The notes below the pieces were generated by a model that was not told the origin of the DNA, did no database searches, and saw only the letters and a list, made by a program, of their open reading frames with translations. Positions 8,316-16,218 of a DNA stretch of 64,000 nucleotides are shown one piece after another (within the stretch, counting starts at the first letter, position 1; every line of letters starts with the position of its first letter). Both the position numbers and the translations under genes were made by a program. This DNA comes from Sphingomonas sediminicola. Its GTDB lineage: Bacteria > Pseudomonadota > Alphaproteobacteria > Sphingomonadales > Sphingomonadaceae. The DNA is taken from NCBI RefSeq assembly GCF_014489515.1, contig NZ_CP060782.1:1984001-2048000 (forward strand), read 5' to 3'.

Positions 8316-8460
8316 CTACGGAATTGTCCAAATTGGCCAAATCGACATAAGTTGGAGCAGACTCGGATGTTCCCTGGGCGTATGGGGCAGTCAGCTCGGA
8401 AGGAATGCCATTGAAAGCGGCGGCGGCGGGGTCGCAGGATCCCGACGACAGGACGGGGCA

Positions 8461-8979
8461 GTGACGGCTCGGGTAGCAAAGCTCACCCGCGGTCAGCTGG
8501 ATTGTCTCTTGCTCGTCGACCAGCACCTCTCATCGAAAGAAATCGCGGCTGAGCTCAACATCTCGCCGCACACGGTCGACCAACGCATTCGCATAGCGCT
8601 TCAAACGCTGGGCGTGGAGCGGCGTGCTCAGGCCGCCCGCATCGTGGCCCGGCATCATGAGCCATATCAGCGATTGATACATCAATCGCCGTACATTGAG
8701 GGTCCCCTCCCCGCCGAGCATTCAGACGGGCGGTCAGTCATCAGATTCGGCACGCTGATCGCGCAGGGGAGGCCGGGGACCGGACCTCAATACCGAGCAG
8801 AGATCCGAGCCATTCCGGTCTCCCTTGCCTTTGCCGTTCGCAACGAGGAGCCACCCCGGAATGAGATGAGCGTCGGCCTCCGGCTGCTCTGGATCTTCCT
8901 GATCGCGACTGGCGCAGCGTTTTCGGCGGGCATGTATCTCGCCGGTCTCGAAAGTCTCGCCAGGCTGCTCAAGAGCTAG
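8461..8979 (+). CDS. LuxR-type helix-turn-helix protein with C-terminal membrane anchor
   Basis: A 172-residue protein. Residues of about 5-60 form a LuxR/FixJ-type HTH: LTRGQLDCLLLVDQHLSSKEIAAELNISPHTVDQRIRIALQTLGVERRAQAARI. A linker of about 60 residues follows, and a hydrophobic segment near the C-terminus (LLWIFLIATGAAFSAGMYLAGL) suggests an inner-membrane anchor. No receiver or autoinducer domain is present. The GTG at 8461 follows GACGGGGCA; longer in-frame starts would translate the tRNA-Tyr gene and are rejected. The target is unknown. The palindromes upstream may be its own sites. Confidence 0.75.
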   Translation: MTARVAKLTRGQLDCLLLVDQHLSSKEIAAELNISPHTVDQRIRIALQTLGVERRAQAARIVARHHEPYQRLIHQSPYIEGPLPAEHSDGRSVIRFGTLIAQGRPGTGPQYRAEIRAIPVSLAFAVRNEEPPRNEMSVGLRLLWIFLIATGAAFSAGMYLAGLESLARLLKS

Positions 8980-9015
8980 CGGAAACCACTTCTCTTCTTC
9001 TTTCGGCAACTATCC

Positions 9016-9038
9016 CCGCGCGATTCTCCTTCGCGCGG
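9016..9038 (+). promoter_or_regulatory. GC hairpin abutting the ribosome binding site of the next gene
   Basis: CCGCGCGA and TCGCGCGG form a perfect 8-bp stem with a 7-nt loop, ending directly before AAAGGAG, the ribosome binding site of the gene at 9051. It may terminate the HTH gene transcript or affect translation or stability of the next message. No T-run follows. Confidence 0.4.
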
Positions 9039-9050
9039 AAAGGAGCAGTC

Positions 9051-9398
9051 ATGCGTAAGCATCAGATTGAAAACGCCGCCTATGAAGTCGCAACCCAGGT
9101 ACGTGCCGTCGAGGACAGCATCGATGCCGCGCTCGCCGAGATCGCCGAGCTGCACGCAAGGATCATGCGCGTAAACTCCGTCGCACGCGCCGGCTTCGGA
9201 ACCGTTCACCCGGTGCTTGAAGAGCTGGCAGCAGCCGTGACCGGCCTGGTCGGGGCCCGCGGCTCCGTCGTCGGCTGCCATACGGCACTGGCCGAGGCGA
9301 AGGGCAAGGTCCCTGGCCTTCGCACCGTTTCCTTCGGCGAGGGCAATGACTGCCCGGACCAGAAGACCGGTTTCACCGATCTGCGTATCGTCGCTTGA
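9051..9398 (+). CDS. Hypothetical protein, helical N-terminus
   Basis: A 115-residue soluble protein with no signal peptide. The first half (ENAAYEVATQVRAVEDSIDAALAEIAELHARIMRVNSVA) is amphipathic and probably a coiled-coil or helix bundle; the C-terminus has GEGNDCPDQKTGFTDLRIVA. AAAGGAGCAG before the ATG is a strong ribosome binding site. I do not recognise the family. The helical pattern resembles small structural or accessory proteins, but no function can be given. It precedes another unknown gene on the same strand. Confidence 0.7.
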   Translation: MRKHQIENAAYEVATQVRAVEDSIDAALAEIAELHARIMRVNSVARAGFGTVHPVLEELAAAVTGLVGARGSVVGCHTALAEAKGKVPGLRTVSFGEGNDCPDQKTGFTDLRIVA

Positions 9399-9438
9399 CA
9401 GTGTTGGGTGGTGTCGCTGCAGCGGGCCGAGGTGAATC

Positions 9439-9876
9439 ATGCTTAGTCCGCAAGCGTATTTCGTAGTTCTGTTCGTGGTGTGCGCCTACGCATTCGTGCG
9501 TGGGCGCACCGACGAGCGCGCCGTGGCGTCAACATGCGTCGCCGCTTCGATAGCGTCCGTGCTGGTCGCCACTCAGAAGGCGAGCGCCTATTCCCACCTC
9601 GAGGCTGGCATCTTGCTGGTCGATATCGGCGCCTTCGTGGCCTTCACCCTTGTCGCACTGAAGTCGGAGCGGTTCTGGCCGCTGTGGGTCGCCGGACTGC
9701 AGCTGACGACCCTGATGTCGCACGCGTTCAAGGTCGGCCGCCTCGACCTCATGCCGCAGGCCTATGCCGCGGCAGCCCGTTTCTGGGTCTATCCAATCTT
9801 CCTGATCATCGTGATCGGAACCTGGCGGAGCCACCGCCGCCGCATGGAAGAACGTCGCCAGCCGGCCTCAGCCTAG
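9439..9876 (+). CDS. Four-helix membrane protein of unknown function
   Basis: A 145-residue protein with hydrophobic segments at about residues 3-20, 29-47, 55-73 and 112-127, and a basic C-terminus (WRSHRRRMEERRQ). Motifs such as AYSHLEAGILLVDIGAF and LTTLMSHAFKVGRLDLMPQAYAAAARFW are distinctive but not of a family I can name. The gene ends 41 nt before rlmB. Confidence 0.68.
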   Translation: MLSPQAYFVVLFVVCAYAFVRGRTDERAVASTCVAASIASVLVATQKASAYSHLEAGILLVDIGAFVAFTLVALKSERFWPLWVAGLQLTTLMSHAFKVGRLDLMPQAYAAAARFWVYPIFLIIVIGTWRSHRRRMEERRQPASA

Positions 9877-9917
9877 AAGGCTTGCGCGCGAGGCCCCTCT
9901 CCCGCATTGCCGCCGAA

Positions 9918-10661
9918 ATGTCCCGGCGGAAGAAATCTCACCAAAGCCACGGCACAGCGAACCGGCCGCGATTCTGGGGCAAGCATGCAGTCGCGGCAGC
10001 GCTCGATAATCCGGACCGCAAGGTCCTGCGCGCCTGGGCAACCCGCGAGGCGTCCGGCTTCATGCAATTCCCGAAGGATGTCGCGGTCACCCTTGCGGAA
10101 GCGCCCGACCTCGGCCGCCTCGTGCCGCACGATGCTCCTCACCAGGGCATCGTGATCGAGGTCGAGCCGCTCGATGAAGCGTGGCTCGACGACATTCTGG
10201 CGGATGCGCCGGATCGGGCCGTCCTGCTTGTCCTCGACCAAGTGACGGATCCGCATAACGTTGGTGCAATCCTGCGATCGGCTGCTGCCTTCGGAGCTAT
10301 CGGAATCGTCACCCAGGATCGTCATTCGCCACCGGAAAGCGGTGCACTCGCCAAGGCCGCGTCTGGAGCGCTGGAGCGCGTGCCGTGGGTTCGAGTCGTC
10401 AATCTTGCACGAGCGCTCGAGCAGATCGGCGAGGCAGGCTTCTGGCGCATCGGCCTTGCCGGCGAGGCGGACGCGGATCTCAAGGACGCGCTGGGTCCGC
10501 CGCGCGTTGCCCTGGTGCTTGGCGCCGAAGGGCCCGGAATGCGCCAGAACACGCGCGAGCATTGCGATGCCGTGGCACGCCTGCCCATTTCGGACTCGAT
10601 CGAGAGCCTCAATGTCTCCAATGCGGCGGCAGTGGCCCTCTATGCAGCGAGTGTTGCCTGA
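9918..10661 (+). CDS. rlmB: SPOUT-class rRNA 2'-O-methyltransferase (RlmB/TrmH family)
   Basis: A 247-residue AdoMet-dependent RNA ribose methyltransferase; RlmB modifies G2251 of 23S rRNA. An N-terminal substrate-binding domain (RFWGKHAVAAALDNPDRKVLRAW … PHQGIVIEVEPL) is followed by the trefoil-knot catalytic domain: motif 1 LLVLDQVTDPHNVGAILRSAAAFG, motif 2 LVLGAEGPGM, motif 3 ISDSIESLNVSNAAAVALY. The ATG at 9918 follows the family's expected start (MSRRKKSH). TGATG overlaps the next gene's ATG, so the glycosylase is co-translated. Confidence 0.9.
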   Translation: MSRRKKSHQSHGTANRPRFWGKHAVAAALDNPDRKVLRAWATREASGFMQFPKDVAVTLAEAPDLGRLVPHDAPHQGIVIEVEPLDEAWLDDILADAPDRAVLLVLDQVTDPHNVGAILRSAAAFGAIGIVTQDRHSPPESGALAKAASGALERVPWVRVVNLARALEQIGEAGFWRIGLAGEADADLKDALGPPRVALVLGAEGPGMRQNTREHCDAVARLPISDSIESLNVSNAAAVALYAASVA

Positions 10662-11278
10662 TGGTTCGAACTGCCGACACGCTTCACGAAAGCCTCGATG
10701 AGCTTGCGAGGCTCGAACCAGCCTTCGCAGCGGTTCTTGAGAAGCATGGGCGCCCTGAGCCGCGCATCAGCCCACCCGGCACTATCACCTTGCTTCGCAC
10801 GATCGTCGGCCAGCAGGTCAGCGTCGCGGCAGCACGGTCGATGTGGGCCAAGCTTGAAGCAGCTTTCGGTTCACCGCCGGACCTTTCGAAGCTCCTTGCC
10901 GCAACCGACGAGGAGATGCGAGCGGCGGGCATGTCTCGCCAGAAAGCGGGCTACATTCGTAGCCTTGCGGACCTCGTGCTTTCCGAAGAGCTGAACCTCG
11001 ACGCTCTGCCGGAAGAGAATGAGGAAGCAATCGCGCTTCTGACCAAGATCAAGGGCATCGGGCGCTGGTCGGCCGAGATCTACCTGCTGTTTGCCGAAGG
11101 CCGACGCGATGTCTTCCCGGCGGGCGATCTGGCGGTGCAGATCGAACTCGGACGACTGATGGGCTTCGAGGAGAAGCCGACCGAGAAGCAATTGCGTGAG
11201 ATCGGCGAGCGCTGGAAGCCGCATCGCGGCGCCGCGGCGGTACTCGCGTGGCACAGTTACAATTCAGCGGTATTGTAA
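10661..11278 (+). CDS. HhH-GPD DNA glycosylase (3-methyladenine type)
   Basis: A 205-residue base-excision repair glycosylase. The helix-hairpin-helix is KIKGIGRWSAEIYLLFAEGRRDVFPAGD, containing the conserved catalytic Asp after PAG. An upstream segment, TLLRTIVGQQVSVAAARSMWAKL, is typical of the AlkA/Mag1 branch. It lacks the AlkA N-terminal domain, matching the shorter Mag1/AlkC-like length. Its ATG overlaps the rlmB stop. Substrates are expected to be alkylated purines such as 3-methyladenine (family knowledge). No LexA-type site is visible. Confidence 0.85.
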   Translation: MVRTADTLHESLDELARLEPAFAAVLEKHGRPEPRISPPGTITLLRTIVGQQVSVAAARSMWAKLEAAFGSPPDLSKLLAATDEEMRAAGMSRQKAGYIRSLADLVLSEELNLDALPEENEEAIALLTKIKGIGRWSAEIYLLFAEGRRDVFPAGDLAVQIELGRLMGFEEKPTEKQLREIGERWKPHRGAAAVLAWHSYNSAVL

Positions 11279-11305
11279 TCTCGAAACCAGCTCGCAGAGG
11301 ACCCG

Positions 11306-11720
11306 ATGAACGCACGAAAGCTGATGCAATACGAACCAATCGTCCTTGGCATTGTGCGGATCATGACGGGACTTCTATTCCTGGAGCACGGTGCCCAGAA
11401 ATTCCTGTCCTTCCCGCCGGGAGATTATGCCGGTAGCGGATGGGCCTTCTCGCAGCTCGGGCATATGCCGGGCCAATCGAGCTGATTTGCGGATTCCTTG
11501 TGGCGATCGGGTGGTTCACCCGTCCGGCGGCGTTTTTGGCGTCCGGGACAATGGCTGTCGGATATTTCTACCAGCACATGCCCAAGGACTTCTGGCCCGT
11601 GAACAACATGGGCGATGCAGCAATCCTCTATTGCTTCATCTTCCTCTATTTCGTGTTCAGGGGCCGGGAGCGCTCAGCATCGACGGCGACACCCGCGCCA
11701 TTGTGGCCAGTTCCGACTAG
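11306..11720 (+). CDS. DoxX family membrane protein (two frameshifts)
   Basis: The protein is spread over three frames: MNARKLMQYEPIVLGIVRIMTGLLFLEHGAQKFL…SQLGHM, then PIELICGFLVAIGWFTRPAAFLASGTMAVGYFYQHMPKDFWP…FVFRG, then PGALSIDGDTR to the stop at 11718-11720. Adding one G at 11470-11472 and one at 11660-11663 gives an ordinary DoxX protein of about 138 residues with four membrane helices. Family members associate with respiratory or redox enzymes; the role here is unknown. GCAGAGGA precedes the ATG. Its stop overlaps the end of the convergent gene by 4 nt. Two shifts in about 415 bp, both in G runs, strongly suggest sequencing error. Confidence 0.82.
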
Positions 11721-12967
11721 TTTCTAACCCGGAGGTTGTGCTCGCGGGTCGCAAGACCGCGATAGGTCTTGGATCCCTTCTCGACCCGGAAAGGAGCCAT
11801 CTTCTCGCCGGCACTGTTGCGGCCAACGATATAGCTCGTCGACGACTGGCCCGCCCCGTTGCTGAAGCGGTAATGGACGTTGAAGCCGACCACCGGCACG
11901 AAGAGGGTCCGGCCTTCGACCTCGAACAGACGTAACTGGTCGCGCGGAAGCGTGACGATGCTTCTAAAGCTCATGCGCTGAAGCGGCGGAATGGTGGTCC
12001 CGTCCGATTGGCCCGGCTGGCGACCGAAGAAGGCGCTTAGTAGCTGGTCCTGGTCCGTACCCGCGTTGAACAGGGCCGCCTCGACCAGCACGTCGCGGGC
12101 TGGTGCGCTTCCCGAATTGAAGATGACGACTTCGAACTGGATCGAGGCCTTTTCGGCGTCGACGATTGCGGCCTGCGGGTCGAACTCGATCTCGAGCCAC
12201 GGACGTAGACGGGTCGAGACGATCCCCTGCGCTGGAGCGAGCTTGGTCGTGACGCTGCCGGAAACCGGTTCCCGAAGCTCAGGCTGAGGCGCCGGAGCGG
12301 GGCGCGGCAGGGCCGGCCTCGGCGTCTCGGGCCTGGGCGTCGGAGGACTGAAGTTGAATGCAGATGCGTCACCGCTGGCACCGGCAAAAGAATAGTCGGG
12401 CCGTTGACGACGGAAGTACCAGAGAGCCGCGCCCACAACTGCAAGCAGCGCCAGAAGCCATGGCCAGTGTGAAAAGAGGTTCCCTTCCGCCGATGTCGTG
12501 TCGACGATTGGGGTTGCCGCAGGAGCAAGCGCGCCTCCGAACGACGTGGTCTGGCTTTCCGTCGGCGCCGAAGGCGTGAACCCGAATGAGCTACCGGCAG
12601 TCGAAGTCGGGGTTGGCGATGGCACCGCAGTTCGCGAAGTCTGGGTCGGGGTACGCTCCGATTGAGCGGCGACGGTACGCGTGTTCGCTGCCGGCTGCGC
12701 GTTCGTCGGGGCCGCAACGACCGTCGTTGGTCTGGCCGCGGGTTGCGACGCGGCAGGTTCGGCAGTGTCGGCACGCCTCGTCACCGTGCCGTTAATAGAG
12801 AAATCCTTGAGTTGCGCGGGACCGACAGCGTCCTCGCTCGAAGGCGCAGGCAAAGCGATGGTGGGCGGCGCCGGGCTGTTGTTCGCCTGATCCTGCGCAA
12901 TCGCAGGCGCAGCGAGGCCCAACGCCAGCGCTACCGCCGTCGAACTCATGCGCAATGCTTGCTTCAT
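11717..12967 (-). CDS. Envelope protein: signal peptide, Pro-rich linker, one TM helix, beta domain
   Basis: A 416-residue protein. An N-terminal signal peptide (MSSTAVALALGLAAPAIAQ) is followed by about 140 residues of Ala/Thr/Pro/Ser-rich disordered sequence, one membrane helix (WPWLLALLAVVGAALWYF, about residues 168-186), a second proline-rich linker and a C-terminal domain of about 180 residues. The C-terminal domain contains GIVSTRLRPWLEIEFDPQAAIVDAEKASIQFEVVIFNSGSAPARDVLVEAALFNAG, a beta-sandwich-like pattern resembling CARDB/BatD-type folds (inference). No catalytic motif is seen. The function is unknown. Confidence 0.72.
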   Translation of the reverse strand: MKQALRMSSTAVALALGLAAPAIAQDQANNSPAPPTIALPAPSSEDAVGPAQLKDFSINGTVTRRADTAEPAASQPAARPTTVVAAPTNAQPAANTRTVAAQSERTPTQTSRTAVPSPTPTSTAGSSFGFTPSAPTESQTTSFGGALAPAATPIVDTTSAEGNLFSHWPWLLALLAVVGAALWYFRRQRPDYSFAGASGDASAFNFSPPTPRPETPRPALPRPAPAPQPELREPVSGSVTTKLAPAQGIVSTRLRPWLEIEFDPQAAIVDAEKASIQFEVVIFNSGSAPARDVLVEAALFNAGTDQDQLLSAFFGRQPGQSDGTTIPPLQRMSFRSIVTLPRDQLRLFEVEGRTLFVPVVGFNVHYRFSNGAGQSSTSYIVGRNSAGEKMAPFRVEKGSKTYRGLATREHNLRVRN

Positions 12968-13105
12968 CTCACCCTTTGATCTGGCTGGGGTCGCTTAGCT
13001 CCAAGCAGCGACTCCGGCGCTTTGCCGTCCAATCGCCTGCCTTTCAAGCACAGTATGGATGAACGACAGGCGACCAGCGGCAAAAAACGCCGAAATGAGC
13101 GGGAT

Positions 13106-13798
13106 TTAGCGCGCGTCGACCAGGACGAGCTCGGCGTCTTCCTCGGCCTTGACCGTCACGACCGACTCGCCGGTAATGGCGACGCCGTCGCGTGTCTCGG
13201 CCTGCGTGCCATTCACGTCGACCTTGGCGCTCGGCACCAGGTAGAGGTGCCGCGACGGGTCCGCCTTGTATTCCAGCGTCTCGCCAGCCTTGAGCGTCGC
13301 GCCGAGGATCCGCGCATCGGAATTGATGTGCAGCACGCCGTCGTCGCCGTTGCCGCTGGCGAGCAGCTGGAATTGCCCCTCGCGGCTCTCCTTCGGGAAG
13401 GGCCTAGCGCCCCAACTTGGCGGGGCATTCGGCTTGTCCGTTTCGATCCAGATCTGGAAGAGCGTCGTGTCCTCGTCCTCCAAATTATACTCGGCATGGG
13501 TCACGCCCGTGCCGGCGCTCATCACCTGCACGTCGCCGGCCGCGGTGCGGCCCTTGTTGCCCATCGAGTCCTGGTGTGTGATCGCGCCCGTGCGGACATA
13601 GGTGATGATTTCCATGTCGCGATGCGGGTGCGGCGGGAAGCCCGACTTGGCGGCGATCTTGTCGTCGTTCCAGACGCGGATCCGGCCCCAGCCCATACGG
13701 TTGGGGTCGTAGTAATTCGCGAACGAGAAATGGTGACGGGCATTGAGCCATCCGTGGTCGGCATGGCCCAGCGAATCAAATTTGCGGATGTCGATCAT
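13106..13798 (-). CDS. Pirin family protein (YhhW-like bicupin)
   Basis: A 230-residue bicupin. The metal site is intact in the N-terminal cupin: FPPHPHRDME supplies two His, and GTGVTHAEYN supplies His and Glu. DADHGWLNARHHFSFANYYDPNRMGWGRIRVWNDD is the usual start of this family, some of whose members act as quercetin 2,3-dioxygenases. The biological substrate in this organism is unknown. The C-terminal cupin lacks obvious metal ligands, as in relatives. Confidence 0.9.
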   Translation of the reverse strand: MIDIRKFDSLGHADHGWLNARHHFSFANYYDPNRMGWGRIRVWNDDKIAAKSGFPPHPHRDMEIITYVRTGAITHQDSMGNKGRTAAGDVQVMSAGTGVTHAEYNLEDEDTTLFQIWIETDKPNAPPSWGARPFPKESREGQFQLLASGNGDDGVLHINSDARILGATLKAGETLEYKADPSRHLYLVPSAKVDVNGTQAETRDGVAITGESVVTVKAEEDAELVLVDAR

Positions 13799-13835
13799 GA
13801 GATGAAAGTGGCTCTGCAGCAGAACCCTTCAAGTG

Positions 13836-14360
13836 TCAGCCGTGTAACCTAAGACCGGAAGCGTAACGAGCCGCCTTGTCCGCATAATGCGCGGCGGAGA
13901 AGCGAAGCGCCGCCTTCTCTGCATCGGTCAGCGGACGAATCAGGCGGGCCGGCGCACCGACGATCAGCCCGCCTTCCTCGAATCTCTTGCCCTCGGTGAC
14001 CAGCGCGTTTGCGCCGATCAGGCACTCGGAGCCAAGGAATGCGCCGTTCAATATTCGCGCTCCCATGCCGATCAGGCAGTCGCGGGAAATGGTACAGCCA
14101 TGGAGGATCGCCTGGTGGCCGACCGTCACGCGCGCGCCGATGGTCAGAGGCGCTCCGGGATCGGAGTGGCCGATCGCGCCGTCCTGGAAGTTCGTTTCCT
14201 CACCGAGGATGATCGGTGTGTTATCGGCGCGGATGACCGCTCCGAACCAGACACTGGCCCTTGCCGCTAGCCTGACGTCGCCGATCAGGTCAGCCGACGG
14301 GGCAGCCCAGGCTCCTTCCGCCAACTGTGGGAATACGCCATCGATATCGTAGAGGCTCAT
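13836..14360 (-). CDS. Gamma-class carbonic anhydrase family protein (left-handed beta-helix)
   Basis: A 174-residue hexapeptide-repeat protein. Landmarks are DVRLAARASVWFGAVIRADNTPIILGEETNFQDGAIGHSDPGAPLTIGARVTVGHQAILHGCTI, which carries the gamma-CA metal ligands (His in IGHSD, GHQAIL and LHGC) and the conserved Arg and Asp in IRAD. A C-terminal helix is present. Many such proteins (YrdA/PaaY type) have low or conditional carbonic anhydrase activity, or thioesterase-linked roles. The ATG at 14360 overlaps the stop of the upstream ABM-domain gene (TGA/ATG), so both are one operon. Confidence 0.88.
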   Translation of the reverse strand: MSLYDIDGVFPQLAEGAWAAPSADLIGDVRLAARASVWFGAVIRADNTPIILGEETNFQDGAIGHSDPGAPLTIGARVTVGHQAILHGCTISRDCLIGMGARILNGAFLGSECLIGANALVTEGKRFEEGGLIVGAPARLIRPLTDAEKAALRFSAAHYADKAARYASGLRLHG

Positions 14361-14656
14361 TCCTCGAAAGCCCCAACGAACACCTCTTCGCCGGCCACCC
14401 CTTCCAGCTCTTCGTCGAGCCCGCGATACTCTATGCCAAAGTCCCTTTGGAAACCCTCGAAATCCGCCTCCGTCTCCCAGCGGTCGATGGTCAGCCACCA
14501 GTCGCCCGGCTCGCAGGGCCGCAGCAACGTGGTGCCGCGATATCCCTGAGCCTGCTCGAACAGCCTCGCCCAATTGCCGGTGCCCGAGTAAGCCCGCTGA
14601 AACTCGTCCTCGCGGCCAGCAGGTGGCCTGAATTTCCAGACGCGCGCATGTGTCAT
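14357..14656 (-). CDS. Small antibiotic-biosynthesis-monooxygenase-like (ABM) protein
   Basis: A 99-residue dimeric alpha/beta-barrel-type protein: MTHARVWKFRPPAGREDEFQRAY … WARLFEQAQGYRGTTLLRPCEPGDWWLTIDRWETEADFEGFQRDFG. This is the ferredoxin-like ABM fold pattern (stress-responsive or cofactor-independent monooxygenases). No heme-binding His is evident, so heme degradation is not claimed. It is the first gene of a two-gene operon with the gamma-CA. Confidence 0.72.
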   Translation of the reverse strand: MTHARVWKFRPPAGREDEFQRAYSGTGNWARLFEQAQGYRGTTLLRPCEPGDWWLTIDRWETEADFEGFQRDFGIEYRGLDEELEGVAGEEVFVGAFEE

Positions 14657-14665
14657 GAACCGCGT

Positions 14666-15595
14666 TTACACGCGGTCGATACCGCTAGTCACGCGCGGCT
14701 CTGGCCGAATGAACACCCGCGAAAGCTCGGGGTGGCGGTCCCGCAGTCCGCGCTCGATGCGGCCGATCAGCTTCTCGACATCCGGGATCGTCAGTCTGTC
14801 GTCGAACTCGACGTCCATTGTCGCGATCACCTGGTCCGGCGCCATGTGCGTGGTCAGCACCCTGCGGACGCTCCTCACGCATGCCTCACGATCGGCCGCC
14901 TCGCGAATGGCTTCCTGAAGAATGGGATCGGCGCGCTCTCCGATCAGCAGGTTCTTGCTCTCTCGGGCGAGCACGCCGGCAACTGCTGCCAGGACCAGGC
15001 CGATCAGGATGGACGCGCTGCCGTCGATCCACGGAGCATCATATGCAACCGCAAGCCCCGTTCCGACCGCCGCGATGACGATTCCGATCAGTGCAGCGGT
15101 ATCCTCGAACAGGACCATGAACATCGTTGGGTCCTTGCTCGCCCTGACAACATGCCAGATCGACCCGTCTCCCCGCACTCGCTGGAACCCGCGCCACGCC
15201 ACGAACCAGGACACGCTCTCGAAGACGAACGCCAGGCCGAGCACGATGAAATTGATGTACGGCTTGGTGATGGCCTCCGGATGCCGAATGTGGATCACAC
15301 CCTCGTAGATCGAAATGCCCGCGCCGAGTGCAAAGATCATGAGCGCGACCACAAAGCACCAGAAGTAGAGCTCGCGGCCGTAACCGAACGGATGGACCTC
15401 GTCCGCCGGCCGGGATGACCGGTGCTGTCCGTAGAGTAGAAGGACCTCATTCCCGCAATCGACTAGCGAGTGGACTGCTTCGCTGAGCATTGCCGAGCTT
15501 CCGGTAATCGCGGCCGCAATGCCCTTTGTCACCGCGATGAGCCCATTCCCGATCAGGGCAGCGATGATCGCAGGGCGGGATTCAGGAACAGCCAC
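14666..15595 (-). CDS. Cation diffusion facilitator (CDF) family transporter
   Basis: A 309-residue inner-membrane divalent metal/proton antiporter. It has six membrane helices with the family signature SSAMLSEAVHSLVDCGNEVLLLYG (TM2) and HPFGYGRELYFWCFVVALMIFALGAGISIYEG, then a cytoplasmic C-terminal domain (VRSVRRVLTTHMAPDQVIATMDVEF). In TM2 the usual HxxxD pair is present as HSLVD; TM5 has FEDTAALIG, with Asp in a metal-site position but Glu-Asp rather than His-x3-Asp. Zn2+, Fe2+ or Mn2+ are possible; specificity cannot be read from the sequence. It is divergent from the CAP-domain gene. Confidence 0.88.
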   Translation of the reverse strand: MAVPESRPAIIAALIGNGLIAVTKGIAAAITGSSAMLSEAVHSLVDCGNEVLLLYGQHRSSRPADEVHPFGYGRELYFWCFVVALMIFALGAGISIYEGVIHIRHPEAITKPYINFIVLGLAFVFESVSWFVAWRGFQRVRGDGSIWHVVRASKDPTMFMVLFEDTAALIGIVIAAVGTGLAVAYDAPWIDGSASILIGLVLAAVAGVLARESKNLLIGERADPILQEAIREAADREACVRSVRRVLTTHMAPDQVIATMDVEFDDRLTIPDVEKLIGRIERGLRDRHPELSRVFIRPEPRVTSGIDRV

Positions 15596-15681
15596 TGCCC
15601 GACAACCGCTCCATCCGGAGAAGTTTCCGCACTCGTATCGATTTAGAAACGATTAGGGATTGCGGCGCAGACTTGGCGGCA

Positions 15682-16218
15682 ATGAAGACCAGCCCCATCA
15701 TTGCGTTGATCGCAGCAGCCATCGCGCTCGTGCCGAGCGATGCCGACGCGGCCGCCTATGTCGCGACGTCGCCGGGGCTCGACAACGTCAATGCGCGCAT
15801 CCTGATGGCCCACAATGCGGCGCGGGCCGAGGTCGGAGCTCCGCCTCTGCAGTGGGATCCGAGCCTCGCAGTAGCGGCGGCTTCCTATGGCCCTGCGCTG
15901 TCGCGGATCGGGCACCTCGTGCATTCGCCCCGTGCCGGGCGCGAGAACCAGCGCGAGAACCTCTGGATGGGACAGGAGGGGCGCTTCCGCCCGGAAGAGA
16001 TGGTCACTGTCTGGACCGACGAGAAAAGACTGTTCAACGCCGGCATGTTTCCGAACGTTAGCCGTTCCGGGAACTGGTCGGACGTCGCCCACTATACGCA
16101 GATGATCTGGAAGACGACGACCCACGTCGGCTGCGCCATCTATCGCGACGGCACCTGGGATTATCTGATCTGCCGCTATTCGCCGCCCGGCAATCGCGAC
16201 GGGAACACCGTTCCCTAG
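15682..16218 (+). CDS. Secreted CAP (SCP/PR-1) domain protein
   Basis: A 178-residue secreted protein. The signal peptide (MKTSPIIALIAAAIALVPSDADA) leads into a CAP domain: ILMAHNAARAEVGAPPLQWDPSLAVAAASY, RENLWMGQ, then the signature HYTQMIWKTTTHVGCAIYRDGTWDYLICRYSPPGN. Two Cys in this region can form the usual disulfide. The His-Glu-His/Glu CAP cavity residues appear present. Bacterial CAP proteins are mostly uncharacterised; sterol or lipid binding or a cell-wall role are possibilities. I prefer ATG 15682 over TTG 15673. The stop overlaps the convergent PFK gene by 4 nt. Confidence 0.87.
   Translation: MKTSPIIALIAAAIALVPSDADAAAYVATSPGLDNVNARILMAHNAARAEVGAPPLQWDPSLAVAAASYGPALSRIGHLVHSPRAGRENQRENLWMGQEGRFRPEEMVTVWTDEKRLFNAGMFPNVSRSGNWSDVAHYTQMIWKTTTHVGCAIYRDGTWDYLICRYSPPGNRDGNTVP

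Noticed and set aside
8077..8460. Long open frame starting at 8077 and passing through tRNA-Tyr into the LuxR-type gene
   Set aside because: It would translate the tRNA; the GTG at 8461 with an upstream GACGGGG and the HTH family start fit better.
9480..9917. N-terminal extension of RlmB from 9480
   Set aside because: It overlaps the membrane protein gene in another frame and lacks family similarity; ATG 9918 begins the conserved domain.
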